A stretch of 47,505 nt of DNA. Origin: Acidobacteriota bacterium. Its GTDB lineage: Bacteria > Acidobacteriota > Terriglobia > Bryobacterales > Bryobacteraceae. The notes under the pieces are model-generated. The model worked only from the letters and a program-made list of their open reading frames with translations. It did not search any database and was not told the origin of the DNA. The translations under genes were made by a program, and so were the position numbers. Of this stretch, positions 6,873 to 15,960 are shown one piece after another. The DNA lies in the NCBI GenBank assembly GCA_947470805.1, contig CANIVU010000064.1, forward strand, positions 1 to 47,505, given 5' to 3'. How positions within the stretch are numbered: position 1 is the stretch's first letter; every line of letters begins with the position of its first letter.

Positions 6873-8738
6873 CTACCCCGCCGGCCGCAACGCCGCGTAT
6901 ACAGCCGTTGCAAATCCCGTCAGGTCCAACTCGCCCTCCCCGCCCGTTGCCTTGTACCCGGCCCCGCGCAGCCATGCGGCCAACTCGCTCCCACGCAACA
7001 CCGCCGCCCCGTCCCCGCCCGGCGCCTTGAACGGCTTCCCTTCAAAGCCCAGGATCCGCGACAACCGCTCCGCCCCGTCCGCCCGCGTCACCGGAGCCCC
7101 GCGCAAAGTCTTATACCCCTTCCCCAGCCCCCGCGCACCCAGATACTGAAACGCCGCAAACGCCGCATCGCCGAACGGTAGATCCTCGTCAAACGTAATC
7201 ACCCCGCGCCGCTCCACCAACAGTGCCTGCACCTCCCGCACCGGCACCCTCCGCAAAGGAACGCCTTGCTGCTGCGCCACGTGCGCCGCAATCCCGCACG
7301 CCTCCCCCAGCGCCATGAACACCGGCTCCATCCGCAGCGCGTTATACGCCACATGGCTGCATGAACACGCCACCGGCACCAGCAACCCGTCGACCTTCCG
7401 AGGCACTAACACCCCATACGGCACCTGAAACGGCTCGTGCGATACGTAGAAATATCCCTCCCGTACTCCCGGATGTTTCGGGTCGTACTTATGGTGGCCA
7501 TGCGGGTCAAACTCCCACTCAATCACCGCGATCGACGTTGGCTGCACCTTCGCGCGCCCCATCGCCGCATCAATATCTCCGTCCCGCTCCGTCAACACAT
7601 ACTCGCCCAGAATCCGCCGCCCTTGCCGCACATACACCTGCCGCGGCACGTGCCCGTTGGCCACCCACTCTTCCTTGTGCCAGCCCCATTGCCGCGCGTC
7701 TTCCCGTATCTTCTCCGGCACTTCTGCATCGTTCTGCAACAGCCAGATCAGCCCTACATTATGCGTCCGCACCCTCTCGTACAGCTGCTTCCGCTTCGCC
7801 GGCGTTGCCGTCGGCCACTCCCAGATGTCCTCGGTCAGGTCCAGCGATTCGCTCGGCGCCCCCGTGTTCGGATGCACGTGGTCGCTATTCAATTCGAACC
7901 GTCCGTTCGGCATCGCATACACCTGAATAACGTCGCGGAACTTAGTCGCCCGCCCCGCCCGTATGTCTTCGAGCGTCGCCACATAGTCCGCCCGGTTGTA
8001 ATTCGCCGGCTTTTCAATCGGTACCCGATACGCCGGGACGTTCGTAACATGGAACCGGAAACAATACCCCTGCGTCGCGTTATCCGCCTCGCCCGTCGAC
8101 CCCGGCAGTAACTCCGTCCCCCGGAACTTCATGTAGATCTTTCCCGCGTGCGGCTCGTTGTACTCTGCCCGCCCTTCGCGCCCCGTCCGGAACGGTACGC
8201 CCGCCATCGCCGCCAGGTCGCCCTCGTACGTCGCATCCACAAACGCCGCTCCGCGCAGCGTCACGCCCCCCGCCTCAATTTCCACCAACCGCCCGCCGCG
8301 CACCCGCGCCCGTTTCAATTCTTTCCCCAGCAGCAGCGTAATCCTCCCGCCCTGCTCGCCAATCATCTGGTGGAAAATCTTCTCCGCCGCGTTGGCCTCG
8401 TACCAATACCCATCGCGGCACAGCTTCACATTCGGCCGCGCCGGATTGCCCTTGTCCATCTCCTCGTAGTACTTCACCACCCGCCGCGTGAACTCGTAAA
8501 AGAATCCGCCCACCGCCTGCCGCTTCCCGATATCCGCGTTCGTCAACCCATTGCTGACAATCCCGCCAATATGATCCTCCAGCGCGCACAGCACCACCGT
8601 CCGTCCCAGCCTTGCCGCCGCCACCGCCGCTGCAATCCCGCCCGGCGTTGCCCCATACACAACCACATCGGCGGTCGTCACCTTCGCCGCCCACATCGCC
8701 AGCCCGCCGCCAGCCGCCAGCACCGTTCGCCGCGTCAT
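6873..8738 (-). CDS. FAD-dependent oxidoreductase (FAD_oxidored family), exported
   Basis: This 621-residue flavoprotein has an N-terminal dinucleotide-binding motif, VVVYGATPGGIAAAVAAARLG, read in full as VYGATPGGIAAAVA, and the second FAD-contact region HIGGIVSNGL. This is the large FAD-dependent oxidoreductase family (PF12831 type) common in Acidobacteria and Planctomycetes, often linked to sugar catabolism. The reading frame extends to 8753, but the ATG at 8738 overlaps the stop of the upstream RraA-like gene as ATGA and gives a leader MTRRTVLAAGGGLAMW with a twin arginine, so I prefer it. The overlap implies translational coupling to the RraA-like gene. The substrate is unknown. Confidence 0.85.
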   Translation of the reverse strand: MTRRTVLAAGGGLAMWAAKVTTADVVVYGATPGGIAAAVAAARLGRTVVLCALEDHIGGIVSNGLTNADIGKRQAVGGFFYEFTRRVVKYYEEMDKGNPARPNVKLCRDGYWYEANAAEKIFHQMIGEQGGRITLLLGKELKRARVRGGRLVEIEAGGVTLRGAAFVDATYEGDLAAMAGVPFRTGREGRAEYNEPHAGKIYMKFRGTELLPGSTGEADNATQGYCFRFHVTNVPAYRVPIEKPANYNRADYVATLEDIRAGRATKFRDVIQVYAMPNGRFELNSDHVHPNTGAPSESLDLTEDIWEWPTATPAKRKQLYERVRTHNVGLIWLLQNDAEVPEKIREDARQWGWHKEEWVANGHVPRQVYVRQGRRILGEYVLTERDGDIDAAMGRAKVQPTSIAVIEWEFDPHGHHKYDPKHPGVREGYFYVSHEPFQVPYGVLVPRKVDGLLVPVACSCSHVAYNALRMEPVFMALGEACGIAAHVAQQQGVPLRRVPVREVQALLVERRGVITFDEDLPFGDAAFAAFQYLGARGLGKGYKTLRGAPVTRADGAERLSRILGFEGKPFKAPGGDGAAVLRGSELAAWLRGAGYKATGGEGELDLTGFATAVYAALRPAG

Positions 8739-9544
8739 TTCTTCTTCTTCCACTCCTCGAATTTCTTCTTGTTGGCTTCGTTCAAATTCGGATACACCCC
8801 ATAAATCGGTTCGCCCGAAAGGAGTAACTTCCGCTGAAACTGCTCCTGCTCGTCGTGCTCCAGCGCCTTGTCCACGACCTTCTCTACGATCGCCGCCGGA
8901 ATCACCAACACCCCGTGCCGTTCCCCCACTAAAATATCCCCCGGCACCACCGTCACTCCGCCAATCCGCACCGGCACCTGGTAGTCAACGCTCATCATCA
9001 GCGGGCTCACACTCGACGCGTGCCCGCACCGCAGATAAAAACTCGCCGGCATCGCCGCCAGGTCCGGCACATCCCGCATGCACCCGTCCACCAATATTCC
9101 CGCCCCGCCCTTCATCAAAAACCGCGTCGTCACCATCGCGCCCGAAACAGTCGATCGCGTCTCCCCGCCGGCGTCAATCACCAGCACGTCCCCTGCCTGT
9201 GCCTCTTCCGCCGTCCGGTAGTTCAACTGCGGCCCGACCGCATAAATCTTCTCCCGCAGGTCCTTCCGGTTCGGCAGGTACCGCGCCGTCCGCGCCCGCC
9301 CCACCAGCCGCCGGTCGCCGTTCAGTGGCGTCAGCTCATTGATGAAGCAAAGCGGATACCCCTCGGCCGTCACCGCGCTCCACGCCGCCTCCAGCCCCAC
9401 CCGCATCAGCTTCCCAAATAGCACCCGGTCCGACGCGCTCAGCTTATCGGCCACGTGCGCCGGCAACGTCCGCTCCGGCGCCTGCACCACGGGCGTCTGT
9501 GCCAGCAGCGCTCCACCCATCAAAAGCAAACAGACAATTCGCAT
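8735..9544 (-). CDS. RraA-family protein with signal peptide (putative secreted aldolase/lyase)
   Basis: This 269-residue protein belongs to the RraA/4-hydroxy-4-methyl-2-oxoglutarate aldolase-like superfamily. Key signatures are GDVLVIDAGGE, the central GAMVTTRFLMKGGAG segment and VDGCMRDVPD, where the Arg-Asp pair matches the substrate and metal site of the HMG aldolases. The ATG at 9544 gives a signal peptide MRIVCLLLMGGALLAQT with probable cleavage after A-Q; the frame upstream to 9616 is basic and unlikely. RraA-like proteins are usually cytoplasmic, so a signal peptide is notable. A lysine-rich tail (EEWKKKK) ends at the stop codon that overlaps the next gene. The coupling suggests that the aldolase-like protein and the FAD oxidoreductase act on the same exported pathway. 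The precise reaction is inferred only at family level. Confidence 0.82.
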   Translation of the reverse strand: MRIVCLLLMGGALLAQTPVVQAPERTLPAHVADKLSASDRVLFGKLMRVGLEAAWSAVTAEGYPLCFINELTPLNGDRRLVGRARTARYLPNRKDLREKIYAVGPQLNYRTAEEAQAGDVLVIDAGGETRSTVSGAMVTTRFLMKGGAGILVDGCMRDVPDLAAMPASFYLRCGHASSVSPLMMSVDYQVPVRIGGVTVVPGDILVGERHGVLVIPAAIVEKVVDKALEHDEQEQFQRKLLLSGEPIYGVYPNLNEANKKKFEEWKKKK

Positions 9545-9645
9545 CCCACGAATATATGTCAAATCCTTGCGCGCGACGGCGGTGCCGCGCAGTCGCGCCC
9601 ACCGCCGTTCCCGCACAAGGTGCTACCGGGTTCCCCGGTAAACTC

Positions 9646-10497
9646 TTACGCCGCTGTGCGCCGCCGCAACCGCCACCCCGCCAGCGCCAATAGGCCCGCG
9701 CCCATCGTCGCCATCGTCCCCGGCTCCGGTACGTCATTCCCCGTGTTGCCCGCAAATCCCAGGCTCCCATAATCGCCCCGCCCGCTGCCCAGTCCTCCCT
9801 CCGCCACGCACGAATTGGAAATCGTATTGGTATCCATCGTTACCGCGCCGTTCAGCGCCAGCGCCCGCCCGCACAGGATCGTCGCCGTCGTGTTCAGCGT
9901 GATGCTCTCAGAGGCCAGGATGTTTCCCGCAAAGCTCGTACCCGTGCCCAACGTCGCCGAACTGCCCACCTGCCAGAACACTCCCATGCCCGCCCCGCCA
10001 TTGATCACATTCACACTCGAGCTGCTCGCCGTCGTCAACGTGCTGCCAATCTGAAACAGAAACTGCGCGTTCGGATCTCCCAATCCGTCCAAAGTCAGCG
10101 CCCCCGTCAGTCGTGCCGAGGAAGCGAAGAAATAGACGCCCGGCGTCAACACGCCCACCGTGCCCAGGTCAAACCCCGTCAACACTCCCGTGAACGCCTG
10201 CGCCGCAAAAGCGTTATATGCCGTCAACGCGTCCGCCCCCGCCTGCTGCGCCGCCGCGTCCGTTTGATGAACCGCACCCGTGATCGTCACGCTCCCTAGC
10301 CCGGTAATCGACGGCCCCGGCCATAAACCCAGATTGCCGAAGAGTGTCGTCGACCCGGTGTTCGTCACCGTAGTCGATCCAAGCACCGCGAAATCTTGCG
10401 CCGTGCCCAACACTCCCGCTGTCGCGGGAAGCTGCAGGCAAAGCAAAACGGCCGCCGGAATCAATCGGACTGTCCAGGCCGCACGAGTATTTCTCAC
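9646..10497 (-). CDS. Ice-binding-like (DUF3494) protein with PEP-CTERM anchor
   Basis: This 283-residue surface protein has a signal peptide ([20 protein letters not shown]), a DUF3494/ice-binding-like beta-solenoid domain and a PEP-CTERM sorting tail. The solenoid is recognised by [40 protein letters not shown] and [19 protein letters not shown], all hallmarks of the family. The tail has VPEPGTMA, a hydrophobic helix (LLALAGW) and a basic RLRRR end, as read by exosortase/archaeosortase-type systems. I place the start at a GTG (10497) because GGAGG sits 8 nt upstream; the longer frame to 10578 lacks such a site. Many DUF3494 members are adhesins rather than ice binders, so the ligand is open. 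No exosortase gene is in the window. Confidence 0.87.
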   Translation of the reverse strand: MRNTRAAWTVRLIPAAVLLCLQLPATAGVLGTAQDFAVLGSTTVTNTGSTTLFGNLGLWPGPSITGLGSVTITGAVHQTDAAAQQAGADALTAYNAFAAQAFTGVLTGFDLGTVGVLTPGVYFFASSARLTGALTLDGLGDPNAQFLFQIGSTLTTASSSSVNVINGGAGMGVFWQVGSSATLGTGTSFAGNILASESITLNTTATILCGRALALNGAVTMDTNTISNSCVAEGGLGSGRGDYGSLGFAGNTGNDVPEPGTMATMGAGLLALAGWRLRRRTAA

Positions 10498-10655
10498 TGG
10501 GTTTTCCTCCAAGTCGTAAACGATCATCTGCATGTGATGCACGCGAGTGCCCATCTCCAAACCAGCCCATAACCGCAACTATCGTTCCCGTCACCGCTGG
10601 CGGGCGGTCAATTGACCGCCCGCCGTCACCACCGCAATCGGCCATAATATAGGGC

Positions 10656-11522
10656 ATGCTTCGCCTCGTCACCTTTCTGCTGCTCGCCGTAACCCTCGCC
10701 GCCCAAACCCCCTCCAACTGGCAGACGGCTACCGTCCTCCCCGGTGTCGACATGAAGCGGCTCACCCCCGCCCAGCAGAAGGTCGCCCTCACTGTTCTGC
10801 GCGACTCCGCCTGCCCCTGCGGCTGCCCCATGAAACTCGCCCAGTGCCGCGTCGAAGATCCCGGCTGCGGCCAAAGCACCAACCTCGCCACCCTCGTTGC
10901 CGATGCCGCCGCCGCCGGTAAATCCGTCGCCGAAATCCGCAAAGCCCTCGCCGACTCCCCCCTCATGAAAGCCGCCTCCCAGCGCGACCGCATCCTCCTC
11001 GATCCCGTCACCCTCAACCTCTTCGGCGCCCCCGTTAAAGGTGCCGCCAACGCCAAGGTCACCATCGTCGAATTCTCCGACTTCCAGTGCCCCTTCTGCG
11101 TCAAGGCCATCCCCCAGCTCGACGCGCTGCTGAAGGCCTTCCCCAACGACGTTCGCCTCGTCTACAAGCAGTTCCCCTTGGATCAACACAACCAGGCCGA
11201 ACTCGCCGCCCGCGCCTCCCTCGCCGCCCACGCCCAGGGCAAGTTCTGGCCGTTGCACGACAAGATGTACGCCAACGCCCGCATCATCAACCGCACCACC
11301 GCCCTCGCCTGGGCGAAAGAACTCGGTCTCGACATCGCCAAATTCACTCACGTGCTCGACGCGCCCGAAACCGCCGCCGCCGTCAAACGCGACATGTCCG
11401 ACGGCACCCGCGCCGCCGTCAGCGCCACCCCCACCATCTTCATCAATGGCAAGAAATACCAGGGCGCCATCGAAGTTAGCCAGCTGATTCCCATCATCCA
11501 GAACGAAATCAAAGGCAAGTAA
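10656..11522 (+). CDS. DsbA-like thioredoxin-fold oxidoreductase with Cys-rich N-terminal domain
   Basis: This 288-residue exported thiol-disulfide oxidoreductase has a signal peptide (MLRLVTFLLLAVTLAAQT). The C-terminal part is a DsbA-type thioredoxin fold with the active site CPFC at residues 145-148 (FSDFQCPFC) and the cis-proline loop TPTIFING. Between the two lies a Cys-rich segment near residues 50-72 (SACPCGCPMKLAQC, then GCGQS) that resembles the CxxC heme-lyase subunit CcmH/NrfF type in cysteine spacing. That resemblance is an inference. Cytochrome maturation, or disulfide exchange with a bound thiol, would fit. The stop codon is directly followed by the ATG of the ceramidase-like gene, so the two form an operon. 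Confidence 0.83.
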   Translation: MLRLVTFLLLAVTLAAQTPSNWQTATVLPGVDMKRLTPAQQKVALTVLRDSACPCGCPMKLAQCRVEDPGCGQSTNLATLVADAAAAGKSVAEIRKALADSPLMKAASQRDRILLDPVTLNLFGAPVKGAANAKVTIVEFSDFQCPFCVKAIPQLDALLKAFPNDVRLVYKQFPLDQHNQAELAARASLAAHAQGKFWPLHDKMYANARIINRTTALAWAKELGLDIAKFTHVLDAPETAAAVKRDMSDGTRAAVSATPTIFINGKKYQGAIEVSQLIPIIQNEIKGK

Positions 11523-12773
11523 ATGCGCGCCCTCCTCCTGCTCTTGGCCGCCTCCAGTTTCGCCGCCGAGTTCCGCGCCGCCACCGTCAAAATCGATATC
11601 ACGCCAACCTCGTCGGAATGGCTCCTGGGCTACGGCGCCCGCCAGTCCACCGGCGTGCTCGATAAGATCTACCACCGCATCATCCTGCTCGACGATGGCC
11701 AGACGCAGTTCGCCCTCGTCAGCTCCGACATCTGCCTCGTCTCCCCTGTCGAGTACGAAAAGGTTGCTGCCCTCCTCGAAAAATCCGCCGGCATTAAACC
11801 CGTCAACTTTTGGTGGTCGATGACCCATACGCACTCGGCCCCCGAAGTTGGCCCCCCCGGCCTCGCCGTCGCTTTCCTTGGCGATCGCTATACCCACAAA
11901 ATCGACCCCACCTACACCGAAAAAGTCGAAAAAGCCCTCCTCGACGGCATCGCCGAAGCCCGTAAGAAACTCGCGCCCGCCCGCCTCGGCATCGCCTGGG
12001 GCGTGGCCTATGCGAATATCAACCGCCGTGCCCGCGACGTCGAAGGCGAAACCTTCCTCGGCCTTAATCCCGACGGCCCCTCCGACCGCCGCCTCGGCCT
12101 CATCCGCCTCGATCGAACCGACGGTACCCCAATCGCGCTCATCGCCAACTACCCCATCCACGGCACCGTCCTCGGCGGCAAAAATCTCCTGATCTCTGGC
12201 GACGCCCCCGGCGTAGTCAGCGAATACGTGGAGCAAAAAATCGGAGCGCCCCTGCTGTTCATCAACGGCGCCGCCGGCGACCAGGCCCCCATCTACAGCA
12301 CCCAAAACGATCACAAGGCCGGCCACTTGTCCCAGTTCCGCGTCCTGCTCGGCGACCGCATCCTGGACACGAACAAAGGTCTGAAAACCACCGTCACCAA
12401 CGTAAAGCTGACAACAGCCGCCGCAGTAGTCGAAACACCCCGCCGCCCCGGCCTGACCTTCCCGGACGAGCTGAAAGCATACGCCCCCGGCAACAACGTC
12501 AACCTGCCCGTGCGATATCTCAAGATCAACAAAGACATCGCCATCTGGTCCGCCCCGATCGAACTATTCTGCGAAGTGGCCATCGAGATCCGTGCCAAAT
12601 CGAAGGTCAAAAACACCTTCTACTTCGGCTACACCAACGGCTGGCTAGGCTACATGCTAACGCCGAAAGAGATCCCCCTCGGCGGCTACGAACCCCGCGT
12701 CTCCCCCTACACCGCCCAGGCCGCCGCCGACCTCACCACCACCATCCTCCGTCTCACATCCGCAATAAACTAG
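11523..12773 (+). CDS. Neutral ceramidase-like secreted hydrolase
   Basis: This 416-residue protein has a short signal peptide (MRALLLLLAASSFAAE) and a neutral/alkaline non-lysosomal ceramidase-like N-terminal domain. Typical features are KIDITP-x(n)-L-x-G-Y-G near the start, the metal-site region WWSMTHTHSAPE (H-x-H-S) and NYPIHGTVLGGKNLLISGDAPG, then INGAAGDQAP. Full ceramidases are larger (about 650 residues) and end in an immunoglobulin-like domain. Here only the catalytic domain is present, as in many bacterial proteins of unknown substrate. It starts immediately after the DsbA-like stop with no gap, so it is probably cotranslated. Substrates could be N-acyl lipids, but this cannot be shown from sequence. 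Confidence 0.82.
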   Translation: MRALLLLLAASSFAAEFRAATVKIDITPTSSEWLLGYGARQSTGVLDKIYHRIILLDDGQTQFALVSSDICLVSPVEYEKVAALLEKSAGIKPVNFWWSMTHTHSAPEVGPPGLAVAFLGDRYTHKIDPTYTEKVEKALLDGIAEARKKLAPARLGIAWGVAYANINRRARDVEGETFLGLNPDGPSDRRLGLIRLDRTDGTPIALIANYPIHGTVLGGKNLLISGDAPGVVSEYVEQKIGAPLLFINGAAGDQAPIYSTQNDHKAGHLSQFRVLLGDRILDTNKGLKTTVTNVKLTTAAAVVETPRRPGLTFPDELKAYAPGNNVNLPVRYLKINKDIAIWSAPIELFCEVAIEIRAKSKVKNTFYFGYTNGWLGYMLTPKEIPLGGYEPRVSPYTAQAAADLTTTILRLTSAIN

Positions 12774-12905
12774 TGTCAGACACCTCATTTTTATCCGTAA
12801 AACGCTCCGTCTGACAATCCATCCCCTCCGCACCTGACCGACGCACCTAGAACGCGGTACTCTGATTCGGTCGGTCTATCCACAACTGCCGAAGGAACCC
12901 ACCCC

Positions 12906-13706
12906 ATGCTCCGAACACGACTCGCTCTGTCGCTCCTCTTTTTGTCCCTGGCCAGTGCCCAACCGGCTCAGGACAAATGGTCCGAACTCATGCGCGCCGG
13001 CGACGCTGTTCGCGAGCGCCGCGAATTCGCCAAAGCCGACACTCTCTACAAAGAAGCTCTCCAAATCGCCCAGAAAATCGGCCCCGCCGATCACCGCGTC
13101 GCCACCACCCTCGGCGTCATGGCCTCTCTCTACGAAGAAGCCGGCGACCTCTCCCAGGTCGAAACCCTCCTCAAACTCGCCCTCGCCATCGACACCAAAG
13201 CCAAGGGGCCCGACACGCCCGCCGTCGCCCTCCGCATGAACGATCTCGCGCTCTACTACAAGAAACACGGCCGCCCCGCCGAAGCCGAGCCCCTCTACCT
13301 CCGCGCCTTGGCCATCGACGAAAAGGCCCTCGGTCCCAACCACCCCGAAGTCGCTACCGATCTCAACAATCTGGGCGTTCTCTACCGCGCCAATCGCGAC
13401 TACGACAAGGCCGAACAGGCCTACAAACGCGCCCTCGCCATCCGCGAAAAGGCCCTCGGCCCCGCCCACCGCGACGTCGCCATGAGCCTCTACAGTCTCG
13501 CCATTCTCTACGACGTGCAAAGCAAGTTTCCCGAAGCCGAACAACTCTACAAACGAGCCCTCCCCGTCTTCGAAAAGGCTCTCGGTCCCAAGCACCCTAA
13601 CCTAGCCAGCGCGCTCGAAAACTATGCCGACATGCTCCGCAAACTCAAGCGGGAACCCGAAGCCGTCCAACTTGAAACCCGCGCCAAAGCCATTCGCGCA
13701 AGATAA
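12906..13706 (+). CDS. Secreted TPR protein (kinesin light chain-type repeats)
   Basis: This 266-residue protein has a signal peptide (MLRTRLALSLLFLSLASAQ) and about five tandem TPR units of the 42-residue kinesin light chain type. Each unit shows the pattern A-E-x-L-Y-K/L-R-A-L-A-I-x-E-K-A-L-G-P-x-H-P, with copies such as EPLYLRALAIDEKALGP, EQAYKRALAIREKALGP and EQLYKRALPVFEKALGP. The repeats are strongly conserved and likely form a superhelix for protein binding in the periplasm. There is no catalytic motif. The preceding ~130 bp contains no gene and probably holds the promoter. The gene converges with the P1 peptidase gene, its stop lying 3 bp from that gene's stop. A TPR scaffolding role is family knowledge; the partner is unknown. 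Confidence 0.85.
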   Translation: MLRTRLALSLLFLSLASAQPAQDKWSELMRAGDAVRERREFAKADTLYKEALQIAQKIGPADHRVATTLGVMASLYEEAGDLSQVETLLKLALAIDTKAKGPDTPAVALRMNDLALYYKKHGRPAEAEPLYLRALAIDEKALGPNHPEVATDLNNLGVLYRANRDYDKAEQAYKRALAIREKALGPAHRDVAMSLYSLAILYDVQSKFPEAEQLYKRALPVFEKALGPKHPNLASALENYADMLRKLKREPEAVQLETRAKAIRAR

Positions 13707-13709
13707 CCC

Positions 13710-14798
13710 TCACCGCCCCGAATACCGCCGCAAAATCTCCCGCACCCGTCCAATCGGAATCGCCTCCACCGTCCGCTTCTTTGATCGCACGGTCGTCGCC
13801 CGCAACAGCGAGTTATAAATCGCCTCTTCCGCCGCCTCCAGCACCGCCTGGAACAACGGCGATTGCTCATCTGTCCCCACCTCCCGCACCCCCGTCACCG
13901 TTGAAAACGTAATCCCAAAATCTCCACTGCCATTGCTATAGGAAGCCCCCGTCCGCCCCATCCCAAACACCGCCCGCGCCGCCAGTCTCTGGCATCCCCG
14001 CCCGTTCAACGGCGCATCTGTGGCCACCACCAACATGCACGATCCATCCCCCGGCGCATCCGCCCGTCCCAACTCCCTCCCCACCGGCGCCCCGCCCATC
14101 GTCAGCACCCCGCCAAAATTGCTCTGCACCAACACACCCACCGTGTACCCGCCCTCCCGCGCCGGCAGCACCCGCGACGACGTCCCAATCCCACCCTTCC
14201 ACCCGTAACAAACCGTCCCCGTCCCCGCCCCCACACTCCCCTCTTCCACCGGCCCCTCCGCCGCACGCCCAATGGCCGCCAAAACATCGGCACCCGCCAC
14301 CGGCAACGCCCGAATATCATTCAACCCGCCGTCATTCGTCTCCCCCACCAACGCATTCACCGACATCACCCGCTCATTCCCCGCCTGCCCCAGCGTCCAC
14401 CGCACAACAGCTTCCATTGCCGTCCCCACCGCCAGCGTATTCGTCAGCACAATCGGCGTCTCAATCGTCCCCAACTCCTGCACCTGTGTCGACCCCGCCA
14501 GCTTCCCAAACGCGTTCCCCACAAACACGCCCCCCGGCCGCTTGTCCTGAAACAGGTTCCCCCCATGCGCCAAAATCGCCGTCACCCCCGTCCGTACATC
14601 GTCACCCCGCACCAACGTCGTGTGCCCCACCCGCACGCCCTTCACATCGGTAATTGCGTTCAACGCCCCCGTCCCATAAATCCCCGGTGCCAACCCCAAC
14701 TCCCGCGCGCGCATCCGCGCCTCCTGCCCCCCAACCAGCCCCCCAGCCAACAGCCCTATCCACTCCCGGCGCCCGATCAGATTTCCCATGCACTCCAT
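13710..14798 (-). CDS. P1-family (DmpA/BapA, S58) beta-peptidyl aminopeptidase-like protein
   Basis: This 362-residue protein belongs to peptidase family S58 (DmpA/BapA), N-terminal nucleophile hydrolases that self-cleave into two subunits. The autocleavage and nucleophile site is expected at Ser253 in DGSCMLVVATDAPLN, the counterpart of the conserved G-S-x-(I/V)-x-V-V-A-T-D-A-P-L box. The start of the family domain, GIYGTGALNAITDVKGVRVGHTTL, is also clear (read as GVRVGHTTL). I choose the ATG at 14798 because GGGAGG lies 7 nt upstream; the next possible ATG is 14789. The leader contains RREW then a hydrophobic run (IGLLAGGLVGG), suggesting Tat-type or Sec-type export. The likely activity is removal of N-terminal residues from peptides, some with beta-amino acids. 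Confidence 0.85.
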   Translation of the reverse strand: MECMGNLIGRREWIGLLAGGLVGGQEARMRARELGLAPGIYGTGALNAITDVKGVRVGHTTLVRGDDVRTGVTAILAHGGNLFQDKRPGGVFVGNAFGKLAGSTQVQELGTIETPIVLTNTLAVGTAMEAVVRWTLGQAGNERVMSVNALVGETNDGGLNDIRALPVAGADVLAAIGRAAEGPVEEGSVGAGTGTVCYGWKGGIGTSSRVLPAREGGYTVGVLVQSNFGGVLTMGGAPVGRELGRADAPGDGSCMLVVATDAPLNGRGCQRLAARAVFGMGRTGASYSNGSGDFGITFSTVTGVREVGTDEQSPLFQAVLEAAEEAIYNSLLRATTVRSKKRTVEAIPIGRVREILRRYSGR

Positions 14799-15039
14799 CC
14801 TAATCCCTCCCGGCGGCACACCGCCCTATGGCTTCGCTAACCGGAATGTTTACTTGCCGCTTGCCTCAAATTCGGCGTACAGTGTTCGGCAATAGTTGTA
14901 CCAACTCTTGGCCTGACTGATTCTTGGAATTCGCGTAACAGGCGCGAAAGATCCGGAACCGATGCCGACACCAACTAACAACCCCGCTGCGCCATTCGCC
15001 ACCTCGAACTCACGACTTTCCCAGGCCCACACCTCAGTC

Positions 15040-15757
15040 CTGAGCCAGACGGGCTGCCCCGTTCGCGCGGCAGCCGCCTGCCATTTCGTCGCGACGAAAG
15101 ACCGCGACGGCAAGCCGTTGAAGACGGTGGCCTCCGCGCGCTGCGGCTTATTCCGGGTCGATCCCCTGCCACCTCGGCCAGCGCGCCAGCGTGCTCGACA
15201 TCGGCTGCGCCTGCGGAGAATGGCTCTCTATGCTCGGTGCCCAGGGCCATTCGGCGCTCGGAATCGAAGTCGATGACGGATATGCGGCATTCGGCCGCGG
15301 TGAGTATGCCGTCGATATCCGGAACAGGTCCGTCCATACCTTCGGAGGCCCGGACCACGCCGTGGACTGTATCACCATGTTCCATGGGCTCGAACACCTG
15401 CCCGATCCCCGAAGCGTACTGACGCGGATTCACTCCTGGCTCAAGCCCGATGGGTTTCTCGTCATTGAGGTCCCCAACGTCGCCTCACCCTGCCAGCATC
15501 CCGCCAAGCGTTTCCACTACGCGCACGTCTTCAGCTACACTTCGGCGGCCTTGGCCTATGCCGTTCGGGAATCCGGTTGGTGGATCGTTGCGTTGATGCT
15601 CGACCAATACGATCGGAACATCTTCGCCGTGCTGCAAAAGCCATCGAAGTCGAATCATGAATCGAACAATGAACCCGTCCAGCCGTCATTCCAGCCTGCG
15701 CCACCTGTAGGGACGAGACCTCCCCAAAAGCCTCCAATCCCCTCAGCTAATTCATAG
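15040..15757 (+). pseudogene. SAM-dependent methyltransferase pseudogene (deletion + frameshift)
   Basis: The downstream part (from about 15191) encodes a class I SAM methyltransferase: ASVLDIGCACGEWLSMLG is the SAM-binding motif I, then GIEVDD, DCITMFHGLEHLPDP and LKPDGFLVIEVPN. The normal N-terminal zone lies in a different frame: CHFVATKDRDGKPLKT and ARCGLFRVDPLP (positions about 15070-15170) are the usual Cys-rich start of this family, but that frame cannot join the motif I frame. Intact relatives have roughly 50 residues between these two blocks, and here they are missing. The simplest reading is a deletion at about 15165-15175 that fused the blocks out of frame. The remaining 3' frame (GTG at 15191) lacks a good ribosome binding site. 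The tail after about 15640 is Pro-rich and probably not native. Confidence 0.72.
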
Positions 15758-15960
15758 GCTTTCCCTCCGAATCCCGACGGGCGAAGGAGGGTGACTGTCA
15801 GTGCGCCGGGATAAAACGGCATGTAGTACGGAATGAAAGAGTTCGACAGGAGAGGCGTAGTGAACCATCTTGGCCTCGAGTTTTGCGGGTGTTGTCGCGA
15901 GGCGGCATTCGAAACTGGAGATCTCCAGAGGACTCTGTTTTCCGGTAACATTGCAGGGGA

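Noticed and set aside
10626-12326. 566-codon minus-strand frame, rich in Gly, Asp and Glu, opposite the DsbA-like and ceramidase-like genes
   Set aside because: It is a shadow of two well-supported plus-strand genes and shows no domain of its own.
12876-12884. CTATCCACA, a near match to a DnaA box upstream of the TPR gene
   Set aside because: It is a single imperfect copy far from the composition switch, so chance is the better explanation.
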